From Euzebyales bacterium (GTDB taxonomy: Bacteria; Actinomycetota; Nitriliruptoria; Euzebyales; JAHELV01), in assembly GCA_036374135.1 (NCBI GenBank), contig DASUUK010000066.1, forward strand, positions 39,712-103,711: a stretch of DNA of 64,000 nt, given 5' to 3'. This document shows positions 26,694 to 35,617 of the stretch, piece after piece. Each line of letters opens with the position of its first letter. The stretch's first letter is position 1. A model generated the notes under the pieces. That model ran no database searches, was not told the origin of the DNA, and was given only the letters and a program-made list of their open reading frames with translations. The position numbers and the translations under genes are program-made.

Positions 26694-26823
26694 GGCGACT
26701 CCTTCGGTCCGTGCGGCCGGGATCGCCGTGCCACACACGTCGTCGGAGCGCGAGATCGGAGCCTGCTGGTGCGCATCGGCCCCGACGCGGCCACCGGGCG
26801 GGTCGCGTCCGTTGACCGCAGCG

Positions 26824-26834
26824 CTTGTCACAAG
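26824..26834. promoter_or_regulatory. palindrome in the E1alpha / cbiX divergent region
   Basis: CTTGTCACAAG is a perfect inverted repeat of five bases about a central C, in the 220-base space between two divergent genes. It is a candidate operator for either; no promoter hexamers are convincing around it. Confidence 0.3.
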
Positions 26835-26913
26835 GGTACGAGATCCGTCCGGCGTGCGAAACCTTGTTGAACGATCGCCGCGACCGAGGACTGACGACCG
26901 CGAGGATGATCAC

Positions 26914-27783
26914 GTGACCACCCACCCCCAGCCCGCCCTGCTGCTCATCGCCCACGGAACCCGCGATCCCGCCGGTGCGACCGAGATGGCCACGCTCGTG
27001 GGACACGTGCGCGAGCGCGTCGACGCGCCGGTCGAGGCCGCGTGGCTCGAGGACTTCGCCGAACCGGACGCCACGACGGCGGCGGCCCGCCTCGTCGACG
27101 ACGGCGCCGGACGGATCGTGACCGTGCCGTTCCTGGTGCTGGGCGCGGGGCACGCCAAGACCGATGTGCCGGAGGCGGTGGCACGGGTGCGCGCCGAACT
27201 GGCGCACGTCGAGGTCGTGCACGGACGCGTGCTCGGCCTGCATCCGACGCTGTTCGATCTGGCCTGCGAGAGGATCGACGCGGTGTCAGACGGCGACCGG
27301 ACCGACGAGGTGCTCGTCGTGACCGGCGCCGGCTCCAGCGACCCGGACGCCAACGGCGACCTCGCGAAGGCGGCCAGGCTGCTGGCCGAGTTGACCGGAC
27401 ACCGGTGGGCCGAGATCGCGTACGCGGGCGTGACCTGGCCGAGGGCAGACGCGCTGTTCGAGCGGCTGCAGCGCGCCGGCGTGCGCCGGGTCGTGCGCTT
27501 CTCGTGGTCGCTGCTGGCCGGGCTGCTCGAGCGTCGCGTCGATGGCTGGGCGGACACGGCGATCGCCGATGGCCTGGAGATCGCCGACGCGGGTCGCTTC
27601 GGACCCGATCCGCTGGTCGCCGACGTGGTCGTCGCCCGCTACCGCGAGACCATCGACGGCGACCCCCGCATGAACTGCGACCTGTGCGCCTACCGCCGTC
27701 CGCTGCCTGGGTTCGAGGGGCGCGTCGGCCTGCGATCCGCGGGCGGACTCGGCACCGCCGTCCACCCGTCGGGCATCGGCTGA
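26914..27783 (+). CDS. sirohydrochlorin chelatase, CbiX/SirB family
   Basis: The 289-residue protein is a two-domain class II chelatase. The N-terminal domain has LLLIAHGTRDPAGATEM (the active-site His in AHGT) and VPFLVLGAGHAKTDVPEAV (second His in GHAKTD). The C-terminal domain repeats the fold with VVTGAGSSDPDANGDLAKAA. It ends with a Cys-rich tail DPRMNCDLCAYRRPLPGFEGRVG, typical of long CbiX. It inserts cobalt, iron or nickel into sirohydrochlorin. AGGA lies 10 bases before the GTG. No other cobalamin or siroheme gene is nearby, so the metal is not known. Confidence 0.88.
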   Translation: MTTHPQPALLLIAHGTRDPAGATEMATLVGHVRERVDAPVEAAWLEDFAEPDATTAAARLVDDGAGRIVTVPFLVLGAGHAKTDVPEAVARVRAELAHVEVVHGRVLGLHPTLFDLACERIDAVSDGDRTDEVLVVTGAGSSDPDANGDLAKAARLLAELTGHRWAEIAYAGVTWPRADALFERLQRAGVRRVVRFSWSLLAGLLERRVDGWADTAIADGLEIADAGRFGPDPLVADVVVARYRETIDGDPRMNCDLCAYRRPLPGFEGRVGLRSAGGLGTAVHPSGIG

Positions 27784-27792
27784 CCCGCGGCG

Positions 27793-28713
27793 TTAGTAGC
27801 CGGCGTCCGGATCGACGGTACCGATCAGTTCCTCGCCGGCGGCGAAGCGGCGGACGTTGTCGGCGATGCGGGCCGACAGCAGCGGCTTGGCCATGTCCTC
27901 GGTGTTCGCCGTGTGGGGCGTGATCAGGCAGTTCGGCAGCCGCCACAGCGGGTGGCCGTCGGGCAGCGGCTCGGGATCCGTGACGTCCAGTGCTGCACCG
28001 CCGATCACGTCCTCGCGCAGTGCGACCACGAGATCCTCGGTCACGACGTGCGCGCCGCGCGCGACGTTCACCAGCCAGGCGTGCGGCTCCATCAGCTCGA
28101 ACTCGACCCGGGAGATCACCCCGACCGTCTCCGGCGTGAGCGCGAGCGCGAGCACGACGACGTCCGCGCCCTTGAGCGCCTCGTACCGGTGGTCGAACGC
28201 CAGCACCCGGTCGACGCCCTCCATCGGCCCGGCCGTGCGACGCACGACCGTGATCGAGCAGTCGAACGGTTGCAGCAGACGGACCAGCTCGGACGTGATG
28301 CCCCCGGCACCGAAGATGGTCACCGCGCCGCCGAGCAGGCTGATGCCCGCCTGCGACGTCCAGGTCACCTCCTGCGCGAAGCGCGGCAGCTCCCGCAGAC
28401 CCGCCAGCGCCAGGGCCAGCGCGTGCTCGGCGACGGGCTCGGCGTAGACGCCCTTGCCGGAGGTCCACACGCGGTCGTGGTCGAACACACCCGCCTCTGC
28501 GTAGGGTTCGACGCCGGCCCACGGCAGCTGCACCCACTCGATGCCGCTGTGATGCGTCAGGACGTCGGTCAACGCGTGGGGGTCGTCGGGATCGGTCCAC
28601 ACCAGCGCCCGGGCATCGGGCAGGTCGACGACGTCACCGCCGCCGTCACGGACCGCGTCGACGATGTAGCCACGGGTGCCCTCTGGCATGACGGCGATCG
28701 GAACGGCGCTCAC
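27793..28713 (-). CDS. D-isomer 2-hydroxyacid dehydrogenase
   Basis: The 306-residue NAD(P)-dependent enzyme has the nucleotide fold with GGAVTIFGAGGITSELVRLL near residue 128 (GxGxxG-like GAGGIT). The catalytic Arg is in NVARGAHVVTEDLV, the Glu in DVTDPEPLPDGHPLW and the His in NCLITPHTAN. It is shorter than SerA and lacks an ACT domain. The substrate is unknown; glyoxylate/hydroxypyruvate reductases and D-lactate-type enzymes share this form. It starts with GTG, with AGGA 9 bases upstream. It is the last gene of the co-directional run ilvB to serA, 190 bases beyond serA. Confidence 0.87.
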   Translation of the reverse strand: MSAVPIAVMPEGTRGYIVDAVRDGGGDVVDLPDARALVWTDPDDPHALTDVLTHHSGIEWVQLPWAGVEPYAEAGVFDHDRVWTSGKGVYAEPVAEHALALALAGLRELPRFAQEVTWTSQAGISLLGGAVTIFGAGGITSELVRLLQPFDCSITVVRRTAGPMEGVDRVLAFDHRYEALKGADVVVLALALTPETVGVISRVEFELMEPHAWLVNVARGAHVVTEDLVVALREDVIGGAALDVTDPEPLPDGHPLWRLPNCLITPHTANTEDMAKPLLSARIADNVRRFAAGEELIGTVDPDAGY

Positions 28714-28903
28714 GTGTGCTTCCTGTGTCGTCGTGGTCGGTCAAGGGGTCGGCGCATTCTCTCACGTCCACCGGGCGGTTGACGACAGGCGTGGGAACGG
28801 CGGTCGCTGGACGCCGACCGCCCGGTCGCGCGCGGGACGCGCCGGTTGGATGTGTGGCGCGTGGCCCGCGGCCGCGGCGTCGCCCGGGCCGGAGAGGGGT
28901 CTG

Positions 28904-30481
28904 TCAGACGTGCGGCAGGCTGATCGTGCGCGCCTGCGTCGAGCCGATCGCGTCCGCGATGCGCCTGGCGATGGCCGGCGAGACGGCCGAATCGGTGGTC
29001 ATCGCGATGAGCGCGTCGCCACCCATCTCGTGCCGCCCGACCTGCATCGTCGCGATGTTGATGTTCTCGGCACCGAGCAGCCCGCCGATCGTGCCGATCA
29101 CGCCCGGCCGGTCGACGTAGCGGAAGAACAACATGTGGTCGCTGGGCTCCATGTCGACCTCGAAGCCCCAGAGCTCGACGATCCGCTCCTTGTTGTTCGG
29201 GCCCACGACCGTGCCGGACACGGCGTGGTCGCCGTTGGCGGTCAGGCGGACGAGCGACACGTAGTCCCGCGGCGCCGACGACGTCATCGTGGTCAGCTTC
29301 AATCCGCGCTCCTCCGCGGTCAGTGGCGCGTTGACGTAGGTGACGGGCTCGTCGACCACATCGCTGAGCAGGCCGGTCAGCGCGGCGAGGTTCAACGCAC
29401 TGGTGTCCTCGTCGGCGATCCGGCCGCGGTACTCGACGGTGATCGAGCTGGTGACGCCCTCGTAGAGTGCGGTGAACAGCCGACCGAGCGTGGTCGTCAG
29501 ACCCATGAACGCGCGCACGTGATCGGTGACCGTGGTCGACACCTGCAGGTTGACCGCGCTCGGGACGAACTCACCCTGCAGCGCGAGATCGACCGCCTCG
29601 GCGACCATCACACCGGCCTTGTCCTGTGCCTGCTTGGTCGACGCGCCCAGGTGCGGGGTCACGACGACGTTGGGCAGGTCGAACAGCGGCGACGCCGTGA
29701 GCGGCTCGGTCGAGAACACATCCAGTGCCGCGCCGCCCAGGGTTCCGTCGGCCAGTGCCGTCGCGAGTGCGTCCTCGTCGACGATGCCCCCGCGCGCGGT
29801 GTTGACCAGCATCCCGTCCGGTCCGAGCGCGCGCAGCTCCGCCGCGCCCACGATGCCCACGGTGTCGGAGGTCCGCGGGAGGTGGACCGTGACCACGTCG
29901 GCGATCTCGCACAGTTGCGCGGGCGAGCCCACGAGCTGGATGCCCAGCTGATCTGCTCGCTCGGTGGACACGTAGGGGTCGTAGGCGGCCAGCCGCATCC
30001 CGAACGCCGCGCACCGCTGCGCCACGAGCGTGCCGACCCGGCCCAGTCCCATCACGCCGAGCGTCCGTCCGTGCAGCTCGACACCCTGGAACGCACTGCG
30101 CTCCCACCCTCCGGCGCGCAGGCTGTAGTCGGCCGCCGGAACCCGACGCGCGAGCGACAGCAGGATGGCGATCGTGTGCTCCGCGGCGCTGATCGTGTTC
30201 GACTGCGGGGCGTTGCAGACCAGGATGCCCCGCGCCGTGGCCGCCTCGATATCGATGTTGTCGACACCGATGCCCGCTCGCGCGATGACCTTCAGGCGGT
30301 CGGCAGCGGCGATGACCTCGGCGGTGATGGTCGTGGCGGAACGGATCACCACGGCGTCGTAGGCGCCGACGATCTCGACGAGCTCGGCGCCGGACAGCCC
30401 GGGGCGGACGTCGACGTCGTGGGACCGCTCGAGCGCCGCGACTCCGGCCGCGGACAACTTGTCGGCGACGAGCACACGCAT
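28904..30481 (-). CDS. serA: D-3-phosphoglycerate dehydrogenase
   Basis: The enzyme oxidises 3-phosphoglycerate in the first step of serine synthesis. The 525 residues match the long actinobacterial SerA. The catalytic and NAD domains come first (GRTLGVMGLGRVGTLVA near 140; catalytic Arg in NTARGGIVDE, Glu in STEPLTASP, His in VVTPHLGAST). An intervening allosteric domain follows (about 315-445), then a C-terminal ACT domain (FFRYVDRPGVIGTIGGLLGAENINIATMQVGR) that binds serine in relatives. The ATG has GAGG about 8 bases upstream. It lies 56 bases after metF; serine and one-carbon metabolism meet here. Confidence 0.95.
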   Translation of the reverse strand: MRVLVADKLSAAGVAALERSHDVDVRPGLSGAELVEIVGAYDAVVIRSATTITAEVIAAADRLKVIARAGIGVDNIDIEAATARGILVCNAPQSNTISAAEHTIAILLSLARRVPAADYSLRAGGWERSAFQGVELHGRTLGVMGLGRVGTLVAQRCAAFGMRLAAYDPYVSTERADQLGIQLVGSPAQLCEIADVVTVHLPRTSDTVGIVGAAELRALGPDGMLVNTARGGIVDEDALATALADGTLGGAALDVFSTEPLTASPLFDLPNVVVTPHLGASTKQAQDKAGVMVAEAVDLALQGEFVPSAVNLQVSTTVTDHVRAFMGLTTTLGRLFTALYEGVTSSITVEYRGRIADEDTSALNLAALTGLLSDVVDEPVTYVNAPLTAEERGLKLTTMTSSAPRDYVSLVRLTANGDHAVSGTVVGPNNKERIVELWGFEVDMEPSDHMLFFRYVDRPGVIGTIGGLLGAENINIATMQVGRHEMGGDALIAMTTDSAVSPAIARRIADAIGSTQARTISLPHV

Positions 30482-30537
30482 GACAGGACCTCGCTGAGGT
30501 GGGATCAGAATCCAGAGTAGACAGTTCGTGCCAGGTT

Positions 30538-31464
30538 TCACAAAGGCCTGCGGAGACGGCCGGCGCCGGGTCCGCGTGTATCGAACGCGCCGCTCGCCCG
30601 CAGCGCCTCGCACAGGTCGCGGGTCACGGCCGCGCGGTTCAGCGTGTACACGTGCAGGCCGGGCGCGCCGGCGGCCAACAGGTCACGACCGAGCGCGATC
30701 GCACGGGACGTGCCGAGCGCGCGCACGGCTGCGGGGTCGTCCTCGACGGCACGGAAGGCCGCATCCAGCTCCGCAGGGATCGTGGCGCCCGCGGCCGCTG
30801 CGAAGCGGCGTGTCTGCGCGGGGTTCGTCACCGGCAGGAGCCCGGGCACGACCGGCGTGTCACAGCCGATCGCCCGCAACTCGTCGACCAGCGCGATGTA
30901 CTGCTTGACGTCGAAGAAGAACTGGGTGATGGCGTACGACGCGCCGGCGGCGCACTTCGCAGCGAGGTGTGCGACGTCGGCCTCCCGCGACGGCGACGCC
31001 GGGTGCCCCTCGGGGAACGCCGCGACGCCGACCTCGAACCCGCCCTGGTGCCGCAGCAGCGCGACGAGCTCGGACGCGTACCGGAACCCGCCGGCGACCG
31101 CGGTCCACTCCCCCGCCGGTCCGTCGGGCGGGTCGCCCCGCAGCGCCAGCACGTCGGTGATGCCCCGCTCCGCCAGGTCGTGCGCCACCGCCGTCAGCTC
31201 GCCGCGCGTCGCTCCGACGCACGTCAGGTGCATGACCGGCCGCAGGTCGGTGCGGTCGCGGATGTGCTCGACGATCCCGCGCGTCCGGTCGCGCGTCGAG
31301 CCACCGGCCCCGTAGGTGACGGAGACAAAGTCGGGTGTCAGCTCGGCGAGGTCGTCGATGGTGCGCCACAGGGTGCGCCGGCCCTGATCGGTCTTCGGTG
31401 GGAAGAACTCGAACGACAGGGTCGGCGCCCCGGTCCGCAATGACGACGAGATCGGTGCACGCAT
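30538..31464 (-). CDS. metF: methylenetetrahydrofolate reductase
   Basis: This FAD enzyme reduces 5,10-methylene-THF to 5-methyl-THF for methionine synthesis. The 308 residues have LSFEFFPPKTDQG (the Glu involved in catalysis), PDFVSVTYGAGGSTRDRT, PVMHLTCVGATR, DVLALRGDPP, the FAD region SYAITQFFFDVKQYIALVDE and PGLLPVTN. The ATG has no ribosome site, but TACGCT ends 6 bases before it, so a leaderless transcript is likely. It is followed by serA on the same strand. Confidence 0.94.
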   Translation of the reverse strand: MRAPISSSLRTGAPTLSFEFFPPKTDQGRRTLWRTIDDLAELTPDFVSVTYGAGGSTRDRTRGIVEHIRDRTDLRPVMHLTCVGATRGELTAVAHDLAERGITDVLALRGDPPDGPAGEWTAVAGGFRYASELVALLRHQGGFEVGVAAFPEGHPASPSREADVAHLAAKCAAGASYAITQFFFDVKQYIALVDELRAIGCDTPVVPGLLPVTNPAQTRRFAAAAGATIPAELDAAFRAVEDDPAAVRALGTSRAIALGRDLLAAGAPGLHVYTLNRAAVTRDLCEALRASGAFDTRGPGAGRLRRPL

Positions 31465-31470
31465 GAGCGC

Positions 31471-31476
31471 AGCGTA
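31471..31476 (-). promoter_or_regulatory. -10 box for a leaderless metF transcript
   Basis: TACGCT reads leftward and ends 6 bases before the ATG. No Shine-Dalgarno sequence and no clear -35 box are visible. Confidence 0.42.
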
Positions 31477-31509
31477 GTCAGCACGTCCCGGGCGCTCCGA
31501 TCACGCGGC

Positions 31510-31543
31510 GGGGAAACAGTGGGTACCGGATCCCGGTCTCCCC
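31510..31543 (-). terminator. possible ilvC terminator hairpin
   Basis: Outer arms GGGGA/TCCCC enclose an inner stem ACCGG/CCGGT in the gap between ilvC and metF, 19 bases after the ilvC stop. There is no T-run. It is weak evidence for an end of the ilvBNC message. Confidence 0.3.
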
Positions 31544-31562
31544 ACGCGTCGCGGCCGAACGC

Positions 31563-32564
31563 TCAGTCGTCCTCGTCGGGCAGCCAGCTCATCATCGAGC
31601 GCAGCGTGCGACCGACCTCCTCGATCGGGTGGTCCGCCTGGCGACGTCGCTGCGCGTTGAAGCTGGGCCTGCCCGCTGCGTTCTCCAGTATCCATTCGCG
31701 GGCGAAGGAGCCGTCCTGGATCCGGGTCAGTGTCTCGCGCATCCGCTCCTTGACGCCGGCATCGACGACATACCCGCCACGCGAGTAGTCGCCGTACTCC
31801 GCAGTGTCCGACACCGAGTAGCGCATGCGCGCCAGACCACCCTCGTAGAACAGATCGACGATCAGCTTGAGCTCGTGGAGGCACTCGAAGTAGGCGATCT
31901 CGGGCTGGTAGCCGGCTTCGGTCAGCGTCTCGAACGCCTTCTGGACCAGGCTGGACACGCCGCCGCACAGCACGGTCTGCTCGCCGAACAGGTCGGTCTC
32001 GGTCTCCTCGGCGAACGTGGTCTCCAGCACGCCGGCACGGGCGGCGCCGATGCCTCTGGCGTAGGCCAGCGTCAGCGCGTGGGCGTTGCCGGTGGCGTCC
32101 TGGTGCACCGCCATGAGCGCCGGTACTCCGGTGCCCTCGGTGAAGGTCCGTCGCACGAGGTGCCCGGGGCCCTTCGGCGCCACCATGCAGACGTCGACAC
32201 CCACGGGCGGGACGATCTGCCCGAAGTGGATGTTGAACCCGTGGGCGAAGAACAGCGCGTTGCCCTCCACCAGGCCAGGCTCGACCTCCGCGCGGTACAC
32301 CTCCGGCTGCACGGTGTCGGGCATCAGCATCATCACGATGTCCGCACGCTTGGCCGCGTCGGCCACCGAGGTGACCTCGAGCCCGGCATCGCGGGCGCGG
32401 CCCGCGCTCGACGATCCCTCGTGGAGGCCGACGATGACGGCCACACCCGACTCGGTGAGGTTGCGGGCGTGGGCGTGGCCCTGCGAGCCGAAGCCGAGGA
32501 CGGCAACGATGCGGTCGGCGAGCGTGTCGAGGGCGGCGTCGTCCTCGTAGTGGATCTGGACCAT
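31563..32564 (-). CDS. ilvC: ketol-acid reductoisomerase, class I
   Basis: The enzyme rearranges and reduces acetolactate or acetohydroxybutyrate for valine, leucine and isoleucine. The 333-residue class I form has [17 protein letters not shown] (nucleotide site), [36 protein letters not shown] and the metal-binding [17 protein letters not shown] plus [19 protein letters not shown]. The beta2-alphaB loop that selects NADPH reads GLHEGSSS rather than the common GLRPGSKS, so two basic residues are missing. It is the third gene of ilvB-ilvN-ilvC, 36 bases after ilvN. The ribosome site is weak. Confidence 0.95.
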   Translation of the reverse strand: MVQIHYEDDAALDTLADRIVAVLGFGSQGHAHARNLTESGVAVIVGLHEGSSSAGRARDAGLEVTSVADAAKRADIVMMLMPDTVQPEVYRAEVEPGLVEGNALFFAHGFNIHFGQIVPPVGVDVCMVAPKGPGHLVRRTFTEGTGVPALMAVHQDATGNAHALTLAYARGIGAARAGVLETTFAEETETDLFGEQTVLCGGVSSLVQKAFETLTEAGYQPEIAYFECLHELKLIVDLFYEGGLARMRYSVSDTAEYGDYSRGGYVVDAGVKERMRETLTRIQDGSFAREWILENAAGRPSFNAQRRRQADHPIEEVGRTLRSMMSWLPDEDD

Positions 32565-32600
32565 CGGCTCTCTCTACTTTCCGTTCGTGACAGGTCGGGA

Positions 32601-33125
32601 CTAGGCGGAGCGTTGCAGGCGCAGGGTGCGGCCCTCGGTGATGCTGCGGGAACCGCGCCCGAGCGCGATCATGCCGGATCGCACGAGCTCGCGGATGCCG
32701 TAGGGCTCGAGCAACCGGACCAGCGCCCCGAGCTTGTCGACCGATCCGGTCACCTCGACGGTGACCGACTCGACGTCGACGTCGACGACCTTCGCGCGGA
32801 AGACGTCGGCGATCTCGATGATCTCGCTGCGTGTCGTGCCGGTCGCGGCGACCTTGATCAGCTGAAGTTCCCGCTGCACCGCCTCCGCGGGCGACAGCTC
32901 GACGATCTTGAGGACGTTGATCAGCTTGTTGAGCTGCTTGGTGACCTGCTCGAGCGGCGAGTGCTCGGCGTCGACCACGATCGTCATACGTGAGACGTGC
33001 GGGGACTCGGTCGTGCCGACCGACAGCGACTCGATGTTGAAGCCCCGGCGGCTGAACAACCCGGCGACGCGCGCGAGCACGCCCGGCTTGTTCTCGACCA
33101 GGACGCTCAGCGTGTGCATGCTCAT
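32601..33125 (-). CDS. ilvN: acetolactate synthase small (regulatory) subunit
   Basis: The 174-residue regulatory subunit of acetolactate synthase has an N-terminal ACT domain (TLSVLVENKPGVLARVAGLFSRRGFNIESLSVGTTE). A central block follows (QLNKLINVLKIVELSPAEAVQRELQLIKVAA), then a second ACT-like half (VEVTGSVDKLGALVRLLEPYGIRELVRSGMIALGRG). It confers valine feedback and full activity on IlvB. ATG 33125 is preceded by AGGAG at 8 bases. It sits 28 bases after ilvB. Confidence 0.95.
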   Translation of the reverse strand: MSMHTLSVLVENKPGVLARVAGLFSRRGFNIESLSVGTTESPHVSRMTIVVDAEHSPLEQVTKQLNKLINVLKIVELSPAEAVQRELQLIKVAATGTTRSEIIEIADVFRAKVVDVDVESVTVEVTGSVDKLGALVRLLEPYGIRELVRSGMIALGRGSRSITEGRTLRLQRSA

Positions 33126-33153
33126 GTCTGTGACTCCTGTGGACCGTCGACGA

Positions 33154-34941
33154 CTATGAGGGCGGGACCATCGGCAGGCCTGCGCCACCGGGTTCGCCGG
33201 CGCCGCCCTTGGGCAGGTCCTGACGCCGATGCCACTCCTCGAGCGACTCGATCACGTCGTCGTTGCTGCCACCGGCCGGCACGAACGGGAAGACCTTCTC
33301 GGTCGGGTCGACGCGGAAGTCGACCAGCACAGGTGCGTCCCCGACGGCGAACGCCTTGTCCAGCGTCTGGTCGACGTCCTCCGCGCGCTCGCAGCGGTAG
33401 CCCACACAGCCCATGGCGTCGGCGAGCTTGACGAGGTCGGGGACCTCGGCACCGAGATCGATCTGCGAGTAGCGCTGCTCGTAGAACAGCTCCTGCCACT
33501 GGCGGACCATGCCCAGCACCCCGTTGTTGATGACGCAGAAGATGACCGGGATCCGTTCGGTGCTCGCCGTCGCGAGCTCCTGCAGGGTCATCTGGAAGCT
33601 GCCGTCACCGTCGATCGCGACGACGGGGACCTCGGGCCGGCCGACCTTCGCGCCGATGGCGGCGGGGACGCAGAACCCCATGGTCCCCAGTCCGCCGGAG
33701 TTGATCCAGGTGCGGGGCGTGCGGTAGCGGATCAGCTGGCTGGCCCACATCTGGTGCTGGCCGACACCGCTCACCACGATGCCGCCGCCGTCCAGCTTTC
33801 GGCCAATCGCCTGGATGACCGTCTGCGGCTTGAGCGGCCCGTCGGGCTGCTGGTCCCACCGGAGCGGATGGTCGGTGCGCCAGGCGTCGAGCTGCCGCCA
33901 CCACTCGTCGAGGACGGCGGCCTCGGCGCCATCGGCCTGCAGGCGCTTGACCGCCTCGGTCATCTGGCTGACGACCACGCCCGCGTCACCGACGATCGGC
34001 ACGTCGGGCTCGCGGTTCTTGCCGATCTCCGCCGGATCGATGTCGACGTGGATCACCCGCGCGTCCGGCGCGAAGCTCGACAGGTCGCCGGTCACGCGGT
34101 CGTCGAACCGGGTGCCCAGGGCGATCAGCAGATCTGCGCGCTGCAGCGCGGTGATGGCGGTCCAGTGCCCGTGCATGCCGGGCATGCCGAGGTGCTGCGG
34201 GTGGTCGTCCGGGAACACGCCGCGAGCCATGAGCGTCGTCACGACCGGCAGCCGCAGCAGTTCCGCGAGCGCGCGCAGCTCGTCGTGGGCCTCGGCCCTG
34301 ATCAGGCCGCCGCCGGCGTAGATGACGGGGCGCCGTGCGGCGAGGATCTCCCGCGCGGCCTCACGGACCATCCTGCTGTGTCCGCGGACGGTCGGGCGGT
34401 AGCCCGGCAGGCTGAGCTGATCGGGATAGCGGTAGTCGAAGGTCTCGACGAGCACGTCCTTGGGAAGGTCGACCAGCACCGGGCCGGGCCGACCGGTCGA
34501 GGCGATGTGGAACGCCTCCTTGATCGCCCCGGCGATGCGGGCCGGGTCAGCGACGAGTTCGTTGTGCTTGGTCACCGGCATGGTGATGCCTGTGATGTCA
34601 GCCTCCTGGAACGCGTCGCCACCGACCGCCGGGCGTGCGACCTGGCCCGTGATCGCGACGATCGGGACCGAGTCCATGTGCGCGTCGGCCAGCGCGGTGA
34701 CCAGGTTGGTCCCGCCCGGACCCGACGTCGCCATGACGACACCGACCCGTCCGGTCGCGTGGGCGAACCCCTCGGCCATGTGCCCCGCGCCCTGCTCGTG
34801 ACGCGCCAGCACGTGACGCATCGACGAGTCGAGCAACGGGTCGTACGCCGGCAGGATCGCACCTCCGGGATGGCCGAAGATGACGTCCACGCCTTCGGCC
34901 TCCAAGGTCGCGATCACTGCCTGTGCACCGGTCATCTGCAT
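33154..34941 (-). CDS. ilvB: acetolactate synthase large (catalytic) subunit
   Basis: This thiamine-diphosphate enzyme condenses pyruvate with pyruvate or 2-oxobutyrate. The 595 residues include the activating Glu49 in [33 protein letters not shown], the FAD-binding middle domain, and the TPP motif [30 protein letters not shown] near 443-472. The ATG has AGAAGGG about 9 bases upstream. About 100 bases before it a leftward terminator hairpin with a T-run follows a 24-codon leader ORF, so transcription is attenuated in response to branched-chain aminoacyl-tRNA. It leads the operon ilvB-ilvN-ilvC. Confidence 0.96.
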   Translation of the reverse strand: MQMTGAQAVIATLEAEGVDVIFGHPGGAILPAYDPLLDSSMRHVLARHEQGAGHMAEGFAHATGRVGVVMATSGPGGTNLVTALADAHMDSVPIVAITGQVARPAVGGDAFQEADITGITMPVTKHNELVADPARIAGAIKEAFHIASTGRPGPVLVDLPKDVLVETFDYRYPDQLSLPGYRPTVRGHSRMVREAAREILAARRPVIYAGGGLIRAEAHDELRALAELLRLPVVTTLMARGVFPDDHPQHLGMPGMHGHWTAITALQRADLLIALGTRFDDRVTGDLSSFAPDARVIHVDIDPAEIGKNREPDVPIVGDAGVVVSQMTEAVKRLQADGAEAAVLDEWWRQLDAWRTDHPLRWDQQPDGPLKPQTVIQAIGRKLDGGGIVVSGVGQHQMWASQLIRYRTPRTWINSGGLGTMGFCVPAAIGAKVGRPEVPVVAIDGDGSFQMTLQELATASTERIPVIFCVINNGVLGMVRQWQELFYEQRYSQIDLGAEVPDLVKLADAMGCVGYRCERAEDVDQTLDKAFAVGDAPVLVDFRVDPTEKVFPFVPAGGSNDDVIESLEEWHRRQDLPKGGAGEPGGAGLPMVPPS

Positions 34942-35040
34942 GGGCGCTGACCCTTCTCACATCTTTGCGGAGCCTGGTACCACGGACCTGCGGCCTGATG
35001 CTGTCGAATCGACGTCGAGGCCAGGACCGTGCGGGCGATG

Positions 35041-35071
35041 AAAAAGCCCTTCGCCTGGTCGGCGGAGGGCT
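35041..35071 (-). terminator. ilvB attenuator terminator
   Basis: On the minus strand AGCCCTCCGCC pairs with GGCGAAGGGCT around GACCA, followed by a run of five T. It is the clearest intrinsic terminator in the window. It lies between the leader ORF stop (25 bases upstream) and ilvB (about 100 bases downstream). GGTCGGAGG at the end of the leader ORF can pair with the CCTCC and CCGACC parts of the 5' arm and loop, which would serve as the antiterminator. Confidence 0.8.
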
Positions 35072-35095
35072 GCTGGCTGATCGTCGCTGTGCTGA

Positions 35096-35170
35096 CTACC
35101 GTCCTCCGACCGGGCGCGCGATACGTACGAGCGCGGCGAGCCGCAGGCGGTCATCGCGGTACCGGCTCAT
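35096..35170 (-). CDS. branched-chain leader peptide of ilvB (candidate)
   Basis: The ORF has 24 codons, beginning MSRYRDD and ending LAALVRIARPVGGR. Codons for Leu, Leu, Val, Ile and Val lie in its last half, before a TAG. GAGGA lies about 7 bases before the ATG. A terminator with a T-run follows. Similar ilvB leader peptides are known from Corynebacterium and Streptomyces. It is predicted to sense charged tRNAs of the three branched-chain amino acids; it is too short for standard gene calling. Confidence 0.75.
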   Translation of the reverse strand: MSRYRDDRLRLAALVRIARPVGGR

Positions 35171-35617
35171 GTCCTCGTCCTCGCAGTCGCACGCCGACGG
35201 CGTGACGGTCACGTCATCAGCAGTGTGCGCCGTCGAGCTGCGCATTGCAACCCACACCGACCGTAGTCCGGAGGCTTCGGCCAGTGCAGGCCGGGAGCAT
35301 GCCGATGACGGCGTCGCGATCAACACCCAGTCATGGGCTGCACACGCATCGTCAGGCGCCACAATCCGACGTGGCCGAGCGTCCAGTGCGCACGTCAAGG
35401 CCCGGGACCCTTCCCACTGGCGCGGAATCGAGTACAGTGGTGCCCACCGCAAGGCACCATGCGGGGGGCGGGTTCCCGCCCCCTCCCCCCGCAGCCGGTG
35501 CATCTGTCTCCGCCATCGGCGTGCATCGATGGCGCCACCCGCGGGCCCAGCGCCAGGTCGGGAGACCGCTGCCTGTGAGCACCCGTCCGGGCGCGCCCGC
35601 GGCCGGCCGGGACGGGC
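35171..35617. promoter_or_regulatory. ilvB upstream region
   Basis: This 447-base stretch between the ilvB leader and the response-regulator stop has no convincing gene. It holds a 13-base perfect palindrome CGTGACGGTCACG at 35201-35213, 31 bases before the leader ATG, which is a candidate operator. It also has a 9-bp GC hairpin (GGGGGCGGG/CCCGCCCCC, 35464-35483) that may end the leftward two-component transcript. No promoter with good hexamers was found. Confidence 0.45.

Noticed and set aside
33229..34950. A 573-codon plus-strand frame over ilvB
   Set aside because: It is an antisense shadow of ilvB. It has no recognisable domain and is rich in Asp, Val, Gly and Arg, as such shadows usually are.
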